Assembly: GCF_017254865.1 (NCBI RefSeq) | Contig: NZ_JAFKCV010000009.1 | Span: 62,001-126,000, forward strand | Direction of reading: 5' to 3' | Origin: Bowmanella dokdonensis | GTDB taxonomy: Bacteria > Pseudomonadota > Gammaproteobacteria > Enterobacterales > Alteromonadaceae | Length of the DNA stretch: 64,000 bases | Part shown: in pieces, positions 9,312 to 18,797 of the stretch | Layout of the letters: each line of letters starts with the position of its first letter | Position numbering within the stretch: the stretch's first letter is position 1 | Translations under genes and position numbers: made by a program | Notes under the pieces: model-generated | Seen by the model: the letters and a program-made list of their open reading frames with translations, nothing else | Told to the model about the DNA's origin: nothing | Databases searched by the model: none

Positions 9312-10244
9312 ATGAACCTGCCCTTATTTTCTGAAGTTGGCAGTCAGACGGTGCTGGTCGTGGATGACCAGCCCGTCAACCTGAAGATCCTCGGTCAGGC
9401 CTTGTCCAAGGACTACCAGGTGTTGCTGGCCTCCAGCGGCGAGCAGGCGTTGCGGATGGCCCGCGACCAACTGCCGGATTTGATCCTGCTGGATATCATC
9501 ATGAAGGACATGGACGGTTACCAGGCTTGTCGTCAGCTCAAGTCCGATCCCCTTACCCAGAATATCCCAATCATTTTTTCCACTGCCATGGATTCGGTGG
9601 AAGATGAGGTCAGGGGGCTGGAAGAGGGGGCTACCGACTACATCACCAAGCCGTTTAATGTGGCTTTGGTACTGGCCAGGGTACGCAATCAACTGCAACT
9701 GAAGAAAAAGACCGACCTCCTGGAACGCCTGGTGAGTCTGGATGGCCTGACCGAAATCCCTAACCGACGCTATTTTGAACAACGTCTGGAAGAGGAATGG
9801 CGACGGGCGGAGCGCGGCGAAGAATGCCTCTGTCTGGCCATGGCAGATATTGACGCTTTCAAACAATTCAATGATAACTACGGCCACGGTGCGGGCGATC
9901 TGTGCCTGCAGAAGGTGGCAAGATGCCTGAGCAGCAATGCCCAGCGTTCAGGTGACCTGGTGGCCCGTTACGGGGGCGAAGAATTTGCCGTGCTTTTGCC
10001 GGCCACCGATCTGGACGCCGGCCGGCTGGTGGTGGAAAGATTACGTCAGTCCGTCGAAGATCTTGCCATCCCGCACAGATTTTCGCCGGTAACTGATGTG
10101 GTGACCCTCAGTGTTGGTCTGGCTTGTATCCGTGTGTCACTGGATATGGAAAAGGAAAGGCTTTGGAAAGAAGCCGACAAACAGCTTTACGGGGCCAAAC
10201 AAGCGGGGCGCAATCGTGTCCACACGGCGTGGTTGCATTGTTGA
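9312..10244 (+). CDS. Response regulator-GGDEF diguanylate cyclase (WspR/PleD-like layout)
   Basis: 310 aa, cytosolic. Residues about 13-130 are a CheY-like receiver: acidic pair D18-D19, phospho-acceptor D61, conserved Lys K113 in ITKPF. The GGDEF domain runs from about 140, with GGEEF at 221-225 and an intact I-site RSGD at 212-215. Phosphorylation would be expected to raise c-di-GMP synthesis. No cognate histidine kinase lies in the window. It follows the PIN-PhoH gene by 9 bp and is probably co-transcribed. Its stop codon abuts the stop of the convergent transglutaminase-like gene with no bases between them. Confidence 0.92.
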   Translation: MNLPLFSEVGSQTVLVVDDQPVNLKILGQALSKDYQVLLASSGEQALRMARDQLPDLILLDIIMKDMDGYQACRQLKSDPLTQNIPIIFSTAMDSVEDEVRGLEEGATDYITKPFNVALVLARVRNQLQLKKKTDLLERLVSLDGLTEIPNRRYFEQRLEEEWRRAERGEECLCLAMADIDAFKQFNDNYGHGAGDLCLQKVARCLSSNAQRSGDLVARYGGEEFAVLLPATDLDAGRLVVERLRQSVEDLAIPHRFSPVTDVVTLSVGLACIRVSLDMEKERLWKEADKQLYGAKQAGRNRVHTAWLHC

Positions 10245-11219
10245 TCAGGGTGCCATCCTTGGTGGGATCTTCTCAAAAGTGAACATATTGCCATCGATGG
10301 CGGCCTGGCTTGTTGCGGCAATTTCCCCAACCGGAAGCAGTGCCGGCCCGGTGGGTTCGGTCAGCACATAATCTAGCCCCTCTATTCTTACCAGAGCGTC
10401 CTGGGACCGGTGCGACATCTGTACGCCCAGCAATGCATGGCCGGGAAGATAGATAATCACCATCCCCATGTTCGGCAACATTGAGCGCAGCAGCGCGACG
10501 GCCAGGGTGGTTTTGCTGTCGCAGTCGCCGCGATTGCCGATCAATACCGCGGCGGGCGCTGAAAAGCCCGTGCCTCTGGACACCATGCGGTTCTCCAGCG
10601 TGTCGTAAGGGATGGATTGCAACCAGCCGAGCATAATGTTCACATAGGCCCGCGGCTGGCTGTTATCCATCAGTTTGTCATACAGGGCATTGGCGGCGGG
10701 CAGTAATGTCAGGGTGCTTTCCTGGGCATAGCGTAGATGATCCACCTTCACCCCTTCCTCACCCAGATAGTTTTCATACGGAGCGTAGTAGTTGATGGCC
10801 AGGTAGTCCCTGAATGCCTCATCCTCAACCCGGGCCAGTCGCCTGGTCCACTGTTCCAGCAGTTCGGGTGACTGTGCCTTAATCTGATACTGCACTTCCT
10901 GTCCTACTTTACGTACGGAAACCCTGACCTCTCTGGGATCTACTTCCCTGGCCGCTTTTTGCATGGCAATCATCATGTAACGCTGGGCGATATGAGGCTG
11001 GTAGGACTTGAGCTTCTGAAACTGACTGTTAATAAGCTGCCTGTCCAGGCTGAAGCCGAGTTCATGAGTTTGGTTTTGCAGATCCTCCCAGCGATAAAAG
11101 AGTTGGATGGCTGTGTCGGTTTCTGTTTTTTCAAAGGCAAGCTGCTGGGCATGACAGGCAATAATTGGCAACAGACAGATCGCCACGCTTGTCCATCGCC
11201 AGGGGGCCCTTGCCTTCAA
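10245..11219 (-). CDS. Exported transglutaminase-like cysteine protein
   Basis: 324 aa. The N-terminal hydrophobic segment ends LLPIIAC, so it may be a lipoprotein acylated at C22, or a cleaved secreted protein. The C-terminal part has a transglutaminase-like/papain-like triad pattern: Cys in GNRGDCDSKT (C233), His in LPGHALLG (H261) and an acidic TEPTGP (E288). Similar proteins in this group are annotated as transglutaminase-like; the substrate is unknown and could be a peptide or isopeptide bond in the envelope. The first 130 residues are unassigned and mostly helical. It stands alone, convergent with the receiver-GGDEF cyclase. Confidence 0.75.
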   Translation of the reverse strand: MKARAPWRWTSVAICLLPIIACHAQQLAFEKTETDTAIQLFYRWEDLQNQTHELGFSLDRQLINSQFQKLKSYQPHIAQRYMMIAMQKAAREVDPREVRVSVRKVGQEVQYQIKAQSPELLEQWTRRLARVEDEAFRDYLAINYYAPYENYLGEEGVKVDHLRYAQESTLTLLPAANALYDKLMDNSQPRAYVNIMLGWLQSIPYDTLENRMVSRGTGFSAPAAVLIGNRGDCDSKTTLAVALLRSMLPNMGMVIIYLPGHALLGVQMSHRSQDALVRIEGLDYVLTEPTGPALLPVGEIAATSQAAIDGNMFTFEKIPPRMAP

Positions 11220-11480
11220 TGGTTATACTCTTGTTATTTAAACAAATTCCAGTATAGCCTCAGCCGACTCACGGACGCCAGCCTTGATCCGGATAGCTGT
11301 CAGCAGGATTATCTGGCCCAACCTAAATCCTCAAGCTGGCACTACTCACACTCAACCAGCCGCCTATGCTAGCCAACGGAAGGTCGAAAAATGAACAGTC
11401 TCGCCTTCTCAGAGGAGATAAGTGCAGAGGTTCAACACACTGTCTCCAGATACTCAATAATGATAATGAAGGGGACTTTG

Positions 11481-13988
11481 ATGAGTAAGCATCAAGCACG
11501 CTACCTGCTACTGGCGGGTGGATTACTGTCTTCGTTGATAACAAGCGCAGAGACTCTTGCGGATACTATCTTTTCAGAAGATTTTTCCAGCGGTGATATC
11601 AGCGGTTGGAACACAAGCGGCACCGTCGACGCCTACAACAATGAATCGATCAGATTACGCGGACCGTCCTGGGCCCAACTGCCTGTTTCAACCAGTGGTT
11701 ACAGTCAAATTCAGATAAGTCTTAGTTTGGCCGCTGGCTCACTGGAAAATGGCGAATTCTGTTATGCCGAATATTCGGCCGATGCGGGCACTACCTGGAC
11801 AACTATTCAGACAGTTGCCAATGGACAGGACAACGGCACGGTTTACTCCAATAACCTGAGCCAAAGCCAGATGGACAATAATCCCAATCTGATGGTGAGG
11901 TTTCGTGGTGATGGCAGTACCGTAGGGGATTACTGTTACGGACAGTCAGTGCAGGTCAGCGGTAATGGAGGGGCGCCCACTGCGCCTGATCTCGATGCGC
12001 CGTCCAGTGTGAGTTTCCCTCATACTGAGCCAGGCAACAGCAGGGACCTGGTGTTTCAAATCGGCAATGCAGGGACCCAGACGTTGCAGGTATCCAATGT
12101 CAGCCAGCCGGCCAGTCCCTTTGCTCTGCTAAGCCAAAATTGCGCACAAGTGAGCCCCGGTACCCAATGCCAGGTCGAATTGAGGTTTTCCCCTGTGGCC
12201 GAAGGCAATTTTAACGACAGTATTATGATCGAATCGGATGATCCCGATGAAGGTCAATGGCTTGTCAGTCTATCGGGAAATGCCAGTCAGTCAGGTACGG
12301 TGGATAATTTTGATCCGTTAACCGGCAGCGGTGCAGTTCCCCGCTCGCAACTGACTTATTCACAACTGATCAATGCTACGGATCCGGGCACTTTACTCGA
12401 CTTTGCTGCTTTTGCTCTGCCTGCTGACGCCGCGATGCCCGGCAATCTGTTTTCCGGGAGATTAACCTTGCTGGGTGAGGCAGCCGGTGGGGCGTTTGAT
12501 GAGCACAAAGACAGCTTCCGCTATACCGGCAGTCAGGATACCAGTCGCAAACATCTGCCTGAATTCGATTTTGAATATGTCCAGACCGGCAGTCATATAT
12601 TCCCTCTTGCGCGGGGGTCTATCGCCAGCAGTCATCCTGAATGGGAGTATATTCTTTCCCCTGGACGGGTTTGGCAGGAAAACGGCGATAACGGCTACAG
12701 CAGAGTGGCCCTGCCATTTGCCTTGCAGCAGAAAAATGCCAACTGCGTGCATAATGGTGTGTTCAGTTTCCTGTTTAAGAATGACGGAGCGATCTCCAAG
12801 GTGGCGTATCAAATCGCCTCGGAAACCTGTTTATATTTTCAGGTCGATATGTGGGGACGTCTGGACGCGTCTTACACTGCCTTGTCATTTGCTGACGCGA
12901 ATCAACAGATTGCAGCCTACCAGGCTGAAGTTCTCGGCAGGTTGCCGACCAAGCCGTTGTCTGCATTGGCTCAAGACTTTCCCGGCACCGATGTTCAGGC
13001 GTTTTCCGCACCGGGTGGCAAGGATCCCCAGGATATGTCGCTGGTGGGTTTTGTTATTGACGGCATCCACTATACCGGTGGCTGTTCGACCCGCCAGGGC
13101 ACCTATCCTTACTGCGAGTCTCTGGTAGTGCCGTCTTACTCGGCGGCCAAAAGCGCCTTTGCCGGCAGTGTCCTGATGCGCTTAGAGCAAAAGTATCCGG
13201 GATCGTTTAATCGGCCCATCAGCAACCATGTGACGGCCTGTGACAGTAATGGCAATTGGTCGGATGTGAGCTTCGGCAATGCACTGGATATGGCGACTGG
13301 CAATTATGCTCTGGCGGGGTACATGAGCGATGAAGGTGCCAGTCACACCAATGGTTTGTTTCTGGTGGAAGATCATGCCAGCAAGATAAGCTACAGCTGC
13401 ACTCAGTACAGCCGTAAGGCCTCGCCTGGCACCCAATGGGTTTATCATACCTCCGATACATACATCCTTGGCACTGCCATGAACGATTACCTGCAAAGTC
13501 TGGAGGGTACCGGGAAGGATATTCACACGGACATTTTGCTCACCGAGATACTGCAACCGCTGCAAGTCAGTCCCACCAGTGGCTATACACGCCGCACCTA
13601 TGATGGCGTTCAGCAGCCTTTCACTGGTTGGGGGCTTATTTGGCTGAGGGATGATATTGCTAAGATAGGGCAGTTTTTTGCCGGCAGCGGTCAGTCCTTG
13701 CTGGACCCGACTGAGTTGAATGCTGCGTTGCAAAGAGATCCTCTGGACAGGGGGCTGGAGCCTCTGAGCCAGTTCAAATATAACAACGGCTTCTGGGCAA
13801 GGGATGTCTCGGATAACATTACCGATTGCAATCAGCCACCCTGGGTCCCCTTTATGTCGGGCTATGGAGGGATTACGGTATTGATTCTGCCCAACAACAG
13901 CCTGTATTACTATTTCAGCGACGATGACTCATTCGTTTGGATGGATGCTGCCGTGGAAGCCCACCAGATACGAAGTTTCTGTCAGTAA
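11481..13988 (+). CDS. Secreted modular serine hydrolase (CubicO / class C beta-lactamase-like) with ASH-type domain
   Basis: 835 aa. I take ATG 11481, preceded by AAGGGG about seven bases upstream and followed at once by a signal peptide (YLLLAGGLLSSLITSAETLA); the frame is open from 11391 but those 30 residues look untranslated. Order of parts: a beta-rich, lectin- or CUB-like domain about 30-170; an ASH/choice-of-anchor-D-like repeat about 175-270 (VSFPHTEPG, QVELRFSPVAEGNF); a linker; then a serine hydrolase-like domain from about 300. There S554-A-A-K557 matches SxxK, YHTSDTYILG matches the YxN region, and GYGGITVLI matches the HxG/KTG strand. Substrate unknown. Not adjacent to cell-wall genes. 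Confidence 0.65.
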   Translation: MSKHQARYLLLAGGLLSSLITSAETLADTIFSEDFSSGDISGWNTSGTVDAYNNESIRLRGPSWAQLPVSTSGYSQIQISLSLAAGSLENGEFCYAEYSADAGTTWTTIQTVANGQDNGTVYSNNLSQSQMDNNPNLMVRFRGDGSTVGDYCYGQSVQVSGNGGAPTAPDLDAPSSVSFPHTEPGNSRDLVFQIGNAGTQTLQVSNVSQPASPFALLSQNCAQVSPGTQCQVELRFSPVAEGNFNDSIMIESDDPDEGQWLVSLSGNASQSGTVDNFDPLTGSGAVPRSQLTYSQLINATDPGTLLDFAAFALPADAAMPGNLFSGRLTLLGEAAGGAFDEHKDSFRYTGSQDTSRKHLPEFDFEYVQTGSHIFPLARGSIASSHPEWEYILSPGRVWQENGDNGYSRVALPFALQQKNANCVHNGVFSFLFKNDGAISKVAYQIASETCLYFQVDMWGRLDASYTALSFADANQQIAAYQAEVLGRLPTKPLSALAQDFPGTDVQAFSAPGGKDPQDMSLVGFVIDGIHYTGGCSTRQGTYPYCESLVVPSYSAAKSAFAGSVLMRLEQKYPGSFNRPISNHVTACDSNGNWSDVSFGNALDMATGNYALAGYMSDEGASHTNGLFLVEDHASKISYSCTQYSRKASPGTQWVYHTSDTYILGTAMNDYLQSLEGTGKDIHTDILLTEILQPLQVSPTSGYTRRTYDGVQQPFTGWGLIWLRDDIAKIGQFFAGSGQSLLDPTELNAALQRDPLDRGLEPLSQFKYNNGFWARDVSDNITDCNQPPWVPFMSGYGGITVLILPNNSLYYYFSDDDSFVWMDAAVEAHQIRSFCQ

Positions 13989-14008
13989 CCGTTGTTGTCA
14001 CCATTAGT

Positions 14009-14039
14009 AAGGGGAGCAGAGCTCCCCTTGGTCGTTTTT
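14009..14039 (+). terminator. Rho-independent terminator of the serine hydrolase gene
   Basis: Perfect 9-bp stem AAGGGGAGC / GCTCCCCTT around loop AGA (14009-14029), then GGTCG and a T5 run at 14035-14039. It lies 21 bp after the stop codon. Confidence 0.75.
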
Positions 14040-14212
14040 CTAAGGCAGTAGAGCACCGAATGGTTAAGTCATGCTCACCAGAGCTTGCCTGAAACTCCCC
14101 AGCCTGCCCCAGGCATTTCAGGATTCAGGCCCCTAAACCCATGAAGAGACCTGGATTGCCTGGAACATTCCTCAGCCTCCGCTGGTGGCTATGCCCTAAC
14201 CATCTTTGAGCT

Positions 14213-16777
14213 CTAGAACGACTGGCTGAATTCCACGCCCCACATCCTGGGCAGGCCGGGGCTGAGGTTGGGAGAGCCGGTGTTTTCGCCCTGGCCCCCG
14301 AAGCCGGACAGCAGGTATTCCTCGTCAGTCAGGTTGCGTGCGAACAGGGAGAGCTGCCAGTCATCGTCGCTGCGGTAGCTGATGCGGGCATTGACCAGAT
14401 CATAGCCTTCCACCCGGTTCTCGGCAGTCAGGCCGGGTACCAGCCCGGGGTTGACCGGCAGCAGGGCGATGCTATCGGCGTCGCTGGCCGTGGAGCGCTC
14501 ATCCACTGAGGTGATATCCATATGCAGCATCCACTCGCCGTTGTCGGCGCCAATAAAGTAGTCTGCGCCCAGATACCAGCGGTTCTTGGGCACGCCGGCC
14601 AATGGTCGGCCGGTCAGGTCATCCTCGGCAGTCTCGCCCACGAACAGGCTGTACTTGGTGTATTCACTGTCCAGGTAAGCATAATTGAAATTGATTACCA
14701 GGTTGTCGGTGGCGGCCCATTCGGTTTCCAGTTCGAAGCCCTTGCCGGCGGCATCCACGTTACGCACGTTATAGACCGGAATATTGCCGGTGGAGCCGGT
14801 CAGACGGAGGATCTGCAGATTGGTATAATCGTAATCATAGGCGGCCAGGTTCAGTTTCAGGCTGTTGTCGAACAAAGTGGATTTGAGCCCCACTTCGATA
14901 TTGTCCACTTCTTCCTGGTCGAAAGGCGGTGCAGCGCCCAGGCTGTTAAAGCCGCCGGCTTTGAAACCACTGGCTGCGGTAATATAGGTCATGACATTGT
15001 CGGTCCACTGATAATCCAGCACCACCCGCGGGGTCAGCTTGGTCCAGGTGTTGGATTGCTGGAAGGGTTGGTAGTTGCCTTCACCGTCCAGTACCGCATT
15101 GCCCTGGGCGTCCCGCTGGTAGTATTCGGTGCCAAAAGCCAGCCCGAAGGGTTGGGCCGGTACGCCGGGCAGCGGGATGCTGATTTCGTTCTGGTAGAAT
15201 GACAGGATACCGAAGTCCTTCTCGTCACGGGTATAACGCAGGCCGAGGGTCAGGTCCAGTTTGTCTGTGACGGGATAGGTCACATCAACAAAAGCGGCGT
15301 AGGAGGTATAATCGCCGAAGTTCTCCGTCGTTTCTGTCCAGGGCTTACCCAGATTATCCTGAGTTATACGTTGGGCCAGCACCTCGACGGGTACGCCGGA
15401 GATCTGGGATAAGAAGGCCAGATCCTGCGGAATCAGTTGCAGCAAAAAGGCGGTCAGGCCGGTGCCCACCGGCATATCCATGATGCCCGGCACACCCAGG
15501 CCGGGGGCCCCGGTGGGCGGCAAACCCAGAGCCTTGAGTTGTTCGTTGATGGCGAAGCTGTCCAGAGACTCCATCATAAATTCGGCGACGGTTATCTGAT
15601 GAATCTCCTCATTGGAATAGGTGGCGCCCACTGTCCATTTTGTGCCGCCGTCCGTTACCCCGGCCAGACGCAATTCCTGACTGAAGTACTCCTGTTCTTC
15701 GATGTTGTTGGAGGCAAAGAAACCACGAACCTGTGCGCTGCCGTCATCGTCGGTATTATTTTCCGTATCGAAGCGACGAAAAGCCGTGATCGAGGTCAGG
15801 GTGCCCAGGCCAAGCTCTTTGTTGATCTCCAAGGAGGTGCCGAACAAATGGCGATTCTCCGTATCCTCCAGGTCGGTTTCATAGACGCCGAAGGGATTTA
15901 TTCCGCCGTCCTGCTGGGAACGATAATATGAGGGGTTGCCTGAATAGGCAGGACGGGTCCCGTTATCCATCTCATCAAACTCGGCCCGCCAGATGAGCTC
16001 CAGGGTTTCATCTGGCACCCATCGCAACGCCATACGCGCCGACTGGATACTCTCTTCCCCCAGTTTGACCTTCTCGGGCTCAGCTTCGCCGTCTGAGGTT
16101 CTGGGATCAGGGTAACGCAGGGCGTCCACATAACCGTCGCGCTGGCTCAGGTTGATACTGCCCCGGAAGAAGAGGTCCTCTGTGAGGTTGGTGTTATACA
16201 CACCCTCAAACTGCTTTTTGTCATGACTGCCCAGGGTGACACGATAGTTGCCTTCTGTACCGTCCACCGGCTTCTTGTTGATAATGCGCACTGCACCGGC
16301 GGCGGTATTGCGCCCGAACAGCGTGCCCTGAGGGCCCTTAAGTACTTCCACCCGTTCCACATCATTGAAGTTCATCAGGGCGGATCCTGACCTGCCCACG
16401 TAAACATCGTCCACATAAACCCCCACAGCGGGGTCTGCGCCGATCCCAAAGTCATTGGTGCGAATGCCGCGGATATCGAATTTAGGCTGGGTAGGGGAGG
16501 TAATATTGGTTTCAAAGCCAGGGGTGATGTTACCCAGGTCATTGATGCTGTTGGCACCGATTTTCCGCAGGTGCTGCGCCGAAAAGGCGCTGATGGCGAT
16601 CGGCACCTCCTGAATGTTTTCCACCCTTTTTTGTGCCGTGACTTCCAGCACTTCGATACCGATGACCTCTTTATCCGGTGAGGCTTCCTGTGCCAGGGCG
16701 GCAGGTGTATAGCTGAGCATTGCCGCCACGGCGCTGGCTATCAGCGTACGGCGGTGGATTGTCTGTTTGTGTTCCAT
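14213..16777 (-). CDS. TonB-dependent outer-membrane receptor, substrate unknown
   Basis: 854 aa from ATG 16777, which has GGGGGA just upstream; an in-frame TTG at 16789 is rejected because it overlaps that ribosome site. The signal peptide contains TLIASAVAAMLSYTPAALAQ. A TonB-box-like IEVLEVTAQKR is followed by the plug domain (about 50-160: IRGIRTNDFGIGADPAVGVY, VEVLKGPQGTLFGRNTAAG), then a 22-strand barrel ending in the aromatic residue F. The pattern is that of Caulobacter/sphingomonad-type receptors often called iron-complex receptors, but the ligand cannot be read. It diverges from a c-type cytochrome/peroxidase operon across 227 bp, so shared regulation is possible. Confidence 0.92.
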   Translation of the reverse strand: MEHKQTIHRRTLIASAVAAMLSYTPAALAQEASPDKEVIGIEVLEVTAQKRVENIQEVPIAISAFSAQHLRKIGANSINDLGNITPGFETNITSPTQPKFDIRGIRTNDFGIGADPAVGVYVDDVYVGRSGSALMNFNDVERVEVLKGPQGTLFGRNTAAGAVRIINKKPVDGTEGNYRVTLGSHDKKQFEGVYNTNLTEDLFFRGSINLSQRDGYVDALRYPDPRTSDGEAEPEKVKLGEESIQSARMALRWVPDETLELIWRAEFDEMDNGTRPAYSGNPSYYRSQQDGGINPFGVYETDLEDTENRHLFGTSLEINKELGLGTLTSITAFRRFDTENNTDDDGSAQVRGFFASNNIEEQEYFSQELRLAGVTDGGTKWTVGATYSNEEIHQITVAEFMMESLDSFAINEQLKALGLPPTGAPGLGVPGIMDMPVGTGLTAFLLQLIPQDLAFLSQISGVPVEVLAQRITQDNLGKPWTETTENFGDYTSYAAFVDVTYPVTDKLDLTLGLRYTRDEKDFGILSFYQNEISIPLPGVPAQPFGLAFGTEYYQRDAQGNAVLDGEGNYQPFQQSNTWTKLTPRVVLDYQWTDNVMTYITAASGFKAGGFNSLGAAPPFDQEEVDNIEVGLKSTLFDNSLKLNLAAYDYDYTNLQILRLTGSTGNIPVYNVRNVDAAGKGFELETEWAATDNLVINFNYAYLDSEYTKYSLFVGETAEDDLTGRPLAGVPKNRWYLGADYFIGADNGEWMLHMDITSVDERSTASDADSIALLPVNPGLVPGLTAENRVEGYDLVNARISYRSDDDWQLSLFARNLTDEEYLLSGFGGQGENTGSPNLSPGLPRMWGVEFSQSF

Positions 16778-17004
16778 ACTGTCCCCCAAAAAATCAGATT
16801 TGTTTTGTTTGTTATCCGGCTCGCTGGCCGCTTTATAAAAGGACTTTTATTTCAAAGACCTGGCTGCTTGTTTCTAGTGGCATCTGGCCCAACCAGTTTA
16901 AGCAGTTCGATTTATCCTTACCAGTCTTTGTTAAAAAAATGGTTTTAATTGGTACTATAGTTCCATTAAGATGTGCCGACAATCAAAATCTGTGGACCTT
17001 GCCC
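16778..17004. promoter_or_regulatory. Divergent promoter region: TonB receptor / cytochrome operon
   Basis: 227 bp of A/T-rich DNA between two divergent genes. For the rightward operon an extended -10-like TGGTACTAT lies at 16950-16958, with a poor -35 candidate TTGTTA at 16928-16933 (19-bp spacer). This promoter guess is weak. No inverted-repeat operator was recognised. Confidence 0.3.
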
Positions 17005-17613
17005 ATGCCCCGAACACTGCTTTGCACCAGCCTGCTGACCTTGTCTGTCCTGGCTGGGACTGTTCTGGCCGAACCTGCGCCATACCCGGCCTGTGCAGCC
17101 TGCCATGGGCAGAACGGACAGGGCAATCCGGACCTTAATGCGCCGGTTCTTGCCGGTCTGGATGCAGGCTATCTGATCAGACAACTGAACTACTACCGCC
17201 AGGGGGTGCGGGGGGACCATGAAATGGACCCCCACGGGCAGCAGATGGCTACGCTGGCCAAGTCCCTGCTCAATGACCAGACAGATCTGCAGGCACTGGC
17301 CGCTTATATCCAGTCACTGCCGGTGCCAGCTGTACAACCTGTAGAGGGGGATTTGCGCAGGGGCAACAGCTACTATCAGAACAACTGCGGCGCCTGTCAC
17401 GGCGGCAAGGGGGAGGGCAACGCCGCTTTCGATGCGCCGAGACTGGCCGGTCAGCATCCTGATTACCTGAAACGCCAGTTTCTGCACTTTAAACAGGGGA
17501 TCAGGGGACAGCACCCAAAAGACAAGCCTGGGCGGCGGATGGCCATGATGGCCAATACGCTGCCTGAAGAAACCCTGGACGATGTCATCGCCTTTATCAG
17601 CCAGCAACCATGA
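17005..17613 (+). CDS. Di-haem cytochrome c4-like protein
   Basis: 202 aa from ATG 17005; the frame is open further upstream, but only this start puts a signal peptide (LLTLSVLAGTVLA) at the N-terminus. Two haem c sites, CAACH at 30-34 and CGACH at 128-132, lie in two similar halves, each with the PVLAG/PRLAGQ-YL-RQ pattern typical of cytochrome c4/c553. Methionines in MDPHGQQM and GRRMAMM are likely distal ligands. It would carry electrons in the periplasm. The stop codon overlaps the next gene's ATG by four bases (ATGA at 17610-17613), so it is coupled to the peroxidase gene and may be its electron partner. Confidence 0.9.
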   Translation: MPRTLLCTSLLTLSVLAGTVLAEPAPYPACAACHGQNGQGNPDLNAPVLAGLDAGYLIRQLNYYRQGVRGDHEMDPHGQQMATLAKSLLNDQTDLQALAAYIQSLPVPAVQPVEGDLRRGNSYYQNNCGACHGGKGEGNAAFDAPRLAGQHPDYLKRQFLHFKQGIRGQHPKDKPGRRMAMMANTLPEETLDDVIAFISQQP

Positions 17614-18797
17614 AATTCTTATTACGCCTCTTGATCCTGTCGATAGTGATGCCAGTTGAGGCTGCCGGGCAGGAATTTGTGCTGAAGGACAGTTGTCCGC
17701 CCAGTTTTGAACTGAGGGACTCAGGGTGTTACCTGGTCAGCCGGTACCAGTTTTATGACTCACTGCAAAATCGAGGCGTCGGCGGTACGCAGACGGGTTT
17801 GCCCGAGTACCGGGACGGCTTCAGCCCCCAGCAAATCGATTTGGGGCGCTACCTGTTTTTTGATCCCATTCTTTCCAGGGACGGGAGTCTGTCCTGTGCA
17901 AGTTGCCATCAACCGGACAAGGGATTTAGCGACGGGCAAGCCAGAAGTATCGGCATCGACGGGCAGGTCACACGGCGCGGCGCCCCCAGTTTATGGAATG
18001 TGGCTTTCTTAAAGCGCTTGTTCTGGGATGCCCGTGCCGACTCACTGGAGGAACAGGCATTGGGCCCTTTATTCGCACCGGATGAGATGGCCAATACTCC
18101 CCTTCAACTGATGCAGGCTATGGAATCCAGCGAGCACTATCCGGCTTTGTTTGCCCAGGCTTACCCTCAGACTGCCGAGCCCCTCTCTCTGGAGAATCTG
18201 ACTCATGCGCTGGCTGCCTTTCAGAGCTCCTTGGTGTCCCTGAACAGTCGATACGACCGTTATGCGTTGGGTCATCACCAGGCCCTCTCTGAGGAAGAAA
18301 TTGCCGGTATGAATGTGTACCGGTCCTTTGTGGCCCGCTGTGCCGAATGCCATACGCCACCGCTTTTTACCAATCAGCAGGTGGCCGTTATCGGCAGCCC
18401 AGAACCTGAAGGTTTGCCTTTGGATGTGGGGGCAGAGAAAACCTTTAATGCCGCTAAACTCAAGGGCGGCTTCAAGGTGCCGAGCCTGCGCAATATTGTC
18501 CGAACTGCCCCTTATATGCATTCGGGCAGGTTCGACTCATTGCGTGAGGCGGTGGAGTTTTATACCAAGGGGCGAGGCCATGCGGTGCCGGACGGAGTGC
18601 AGATGCAGATCCACTGGCATATCTGGGAGCCTCAGTTGACCGAGCAGGAAATCGACGACATCGTCACTTTCCTCGACGCCCTGACTGATGAAAGCCTGAT
18701 GCCAAGTATTCCCGGGCGGCTGCCCTCAGGGCTGGCCGCCGTACATGACAATTCTAACAATAAACACAACCCACCAAGGGAGCATAGTGATGAGTAA
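17610..18797 (+). CDS. MauG/CcpA-type di-haem cytochrome c peroxidase family protein
   Basis: 395 aa with a signal peptide (LLRLLILSIVMPVEAAG). The family core shows LGRYLFFDPILSRDGSLSCA, with haem sites CASCH at 96-100 and CAECH at 244-248, and PYMHSGRFDSL near 306-316 for the second haem. Family members either reduce hydrogen peroxide or, like MauG, use high-valent haem to oxidise a protein side chain. An unusual N-terminal stretch carries two Cys (C29, C40) before the core. It overlaps the cytochrome c4 gene by four bases and the next gene by eight. The C-terminus is a low-complexity N/H/P-rich tail. Peroxidase versus MauG-like oxidase cannot be settled by eye. Confidence 0.88.
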   Translation: MKFLLRLLILSIVMPVEAAGQEFVLKDSCPPSFELRDSGCYLVSRYQFYDSLQNRGVGGTQTGLPEYRDGFSPQQIDLGRYLFFDPILSRDGSLSCASCHQPDKGFSDGQARSIGIDGQVTRRGAPSLWNVAFLKRLFWDARADSLEEQALGPLFAPDEMANTPLQLMQAMESSEHYPALFAQAYPQTAEPLSLENLTHALAAFQSSLVSLNSRYDRYALGHHQALSEEEIAGMNVYRSFVARCAECHTPPLFTNQQVAVIGSPEPEGLPLDVGAEKTFNAAKLKGGFKVPSLRNIVRTAPYMHSGRFDSLREAVEFYTKGRGHAVPDGVQMQIHWHIWEPQLTEQEIDDIVTFLDALTDESLMPSIPGRLPSGLAAVHDNSNNKHNPPREHSDE

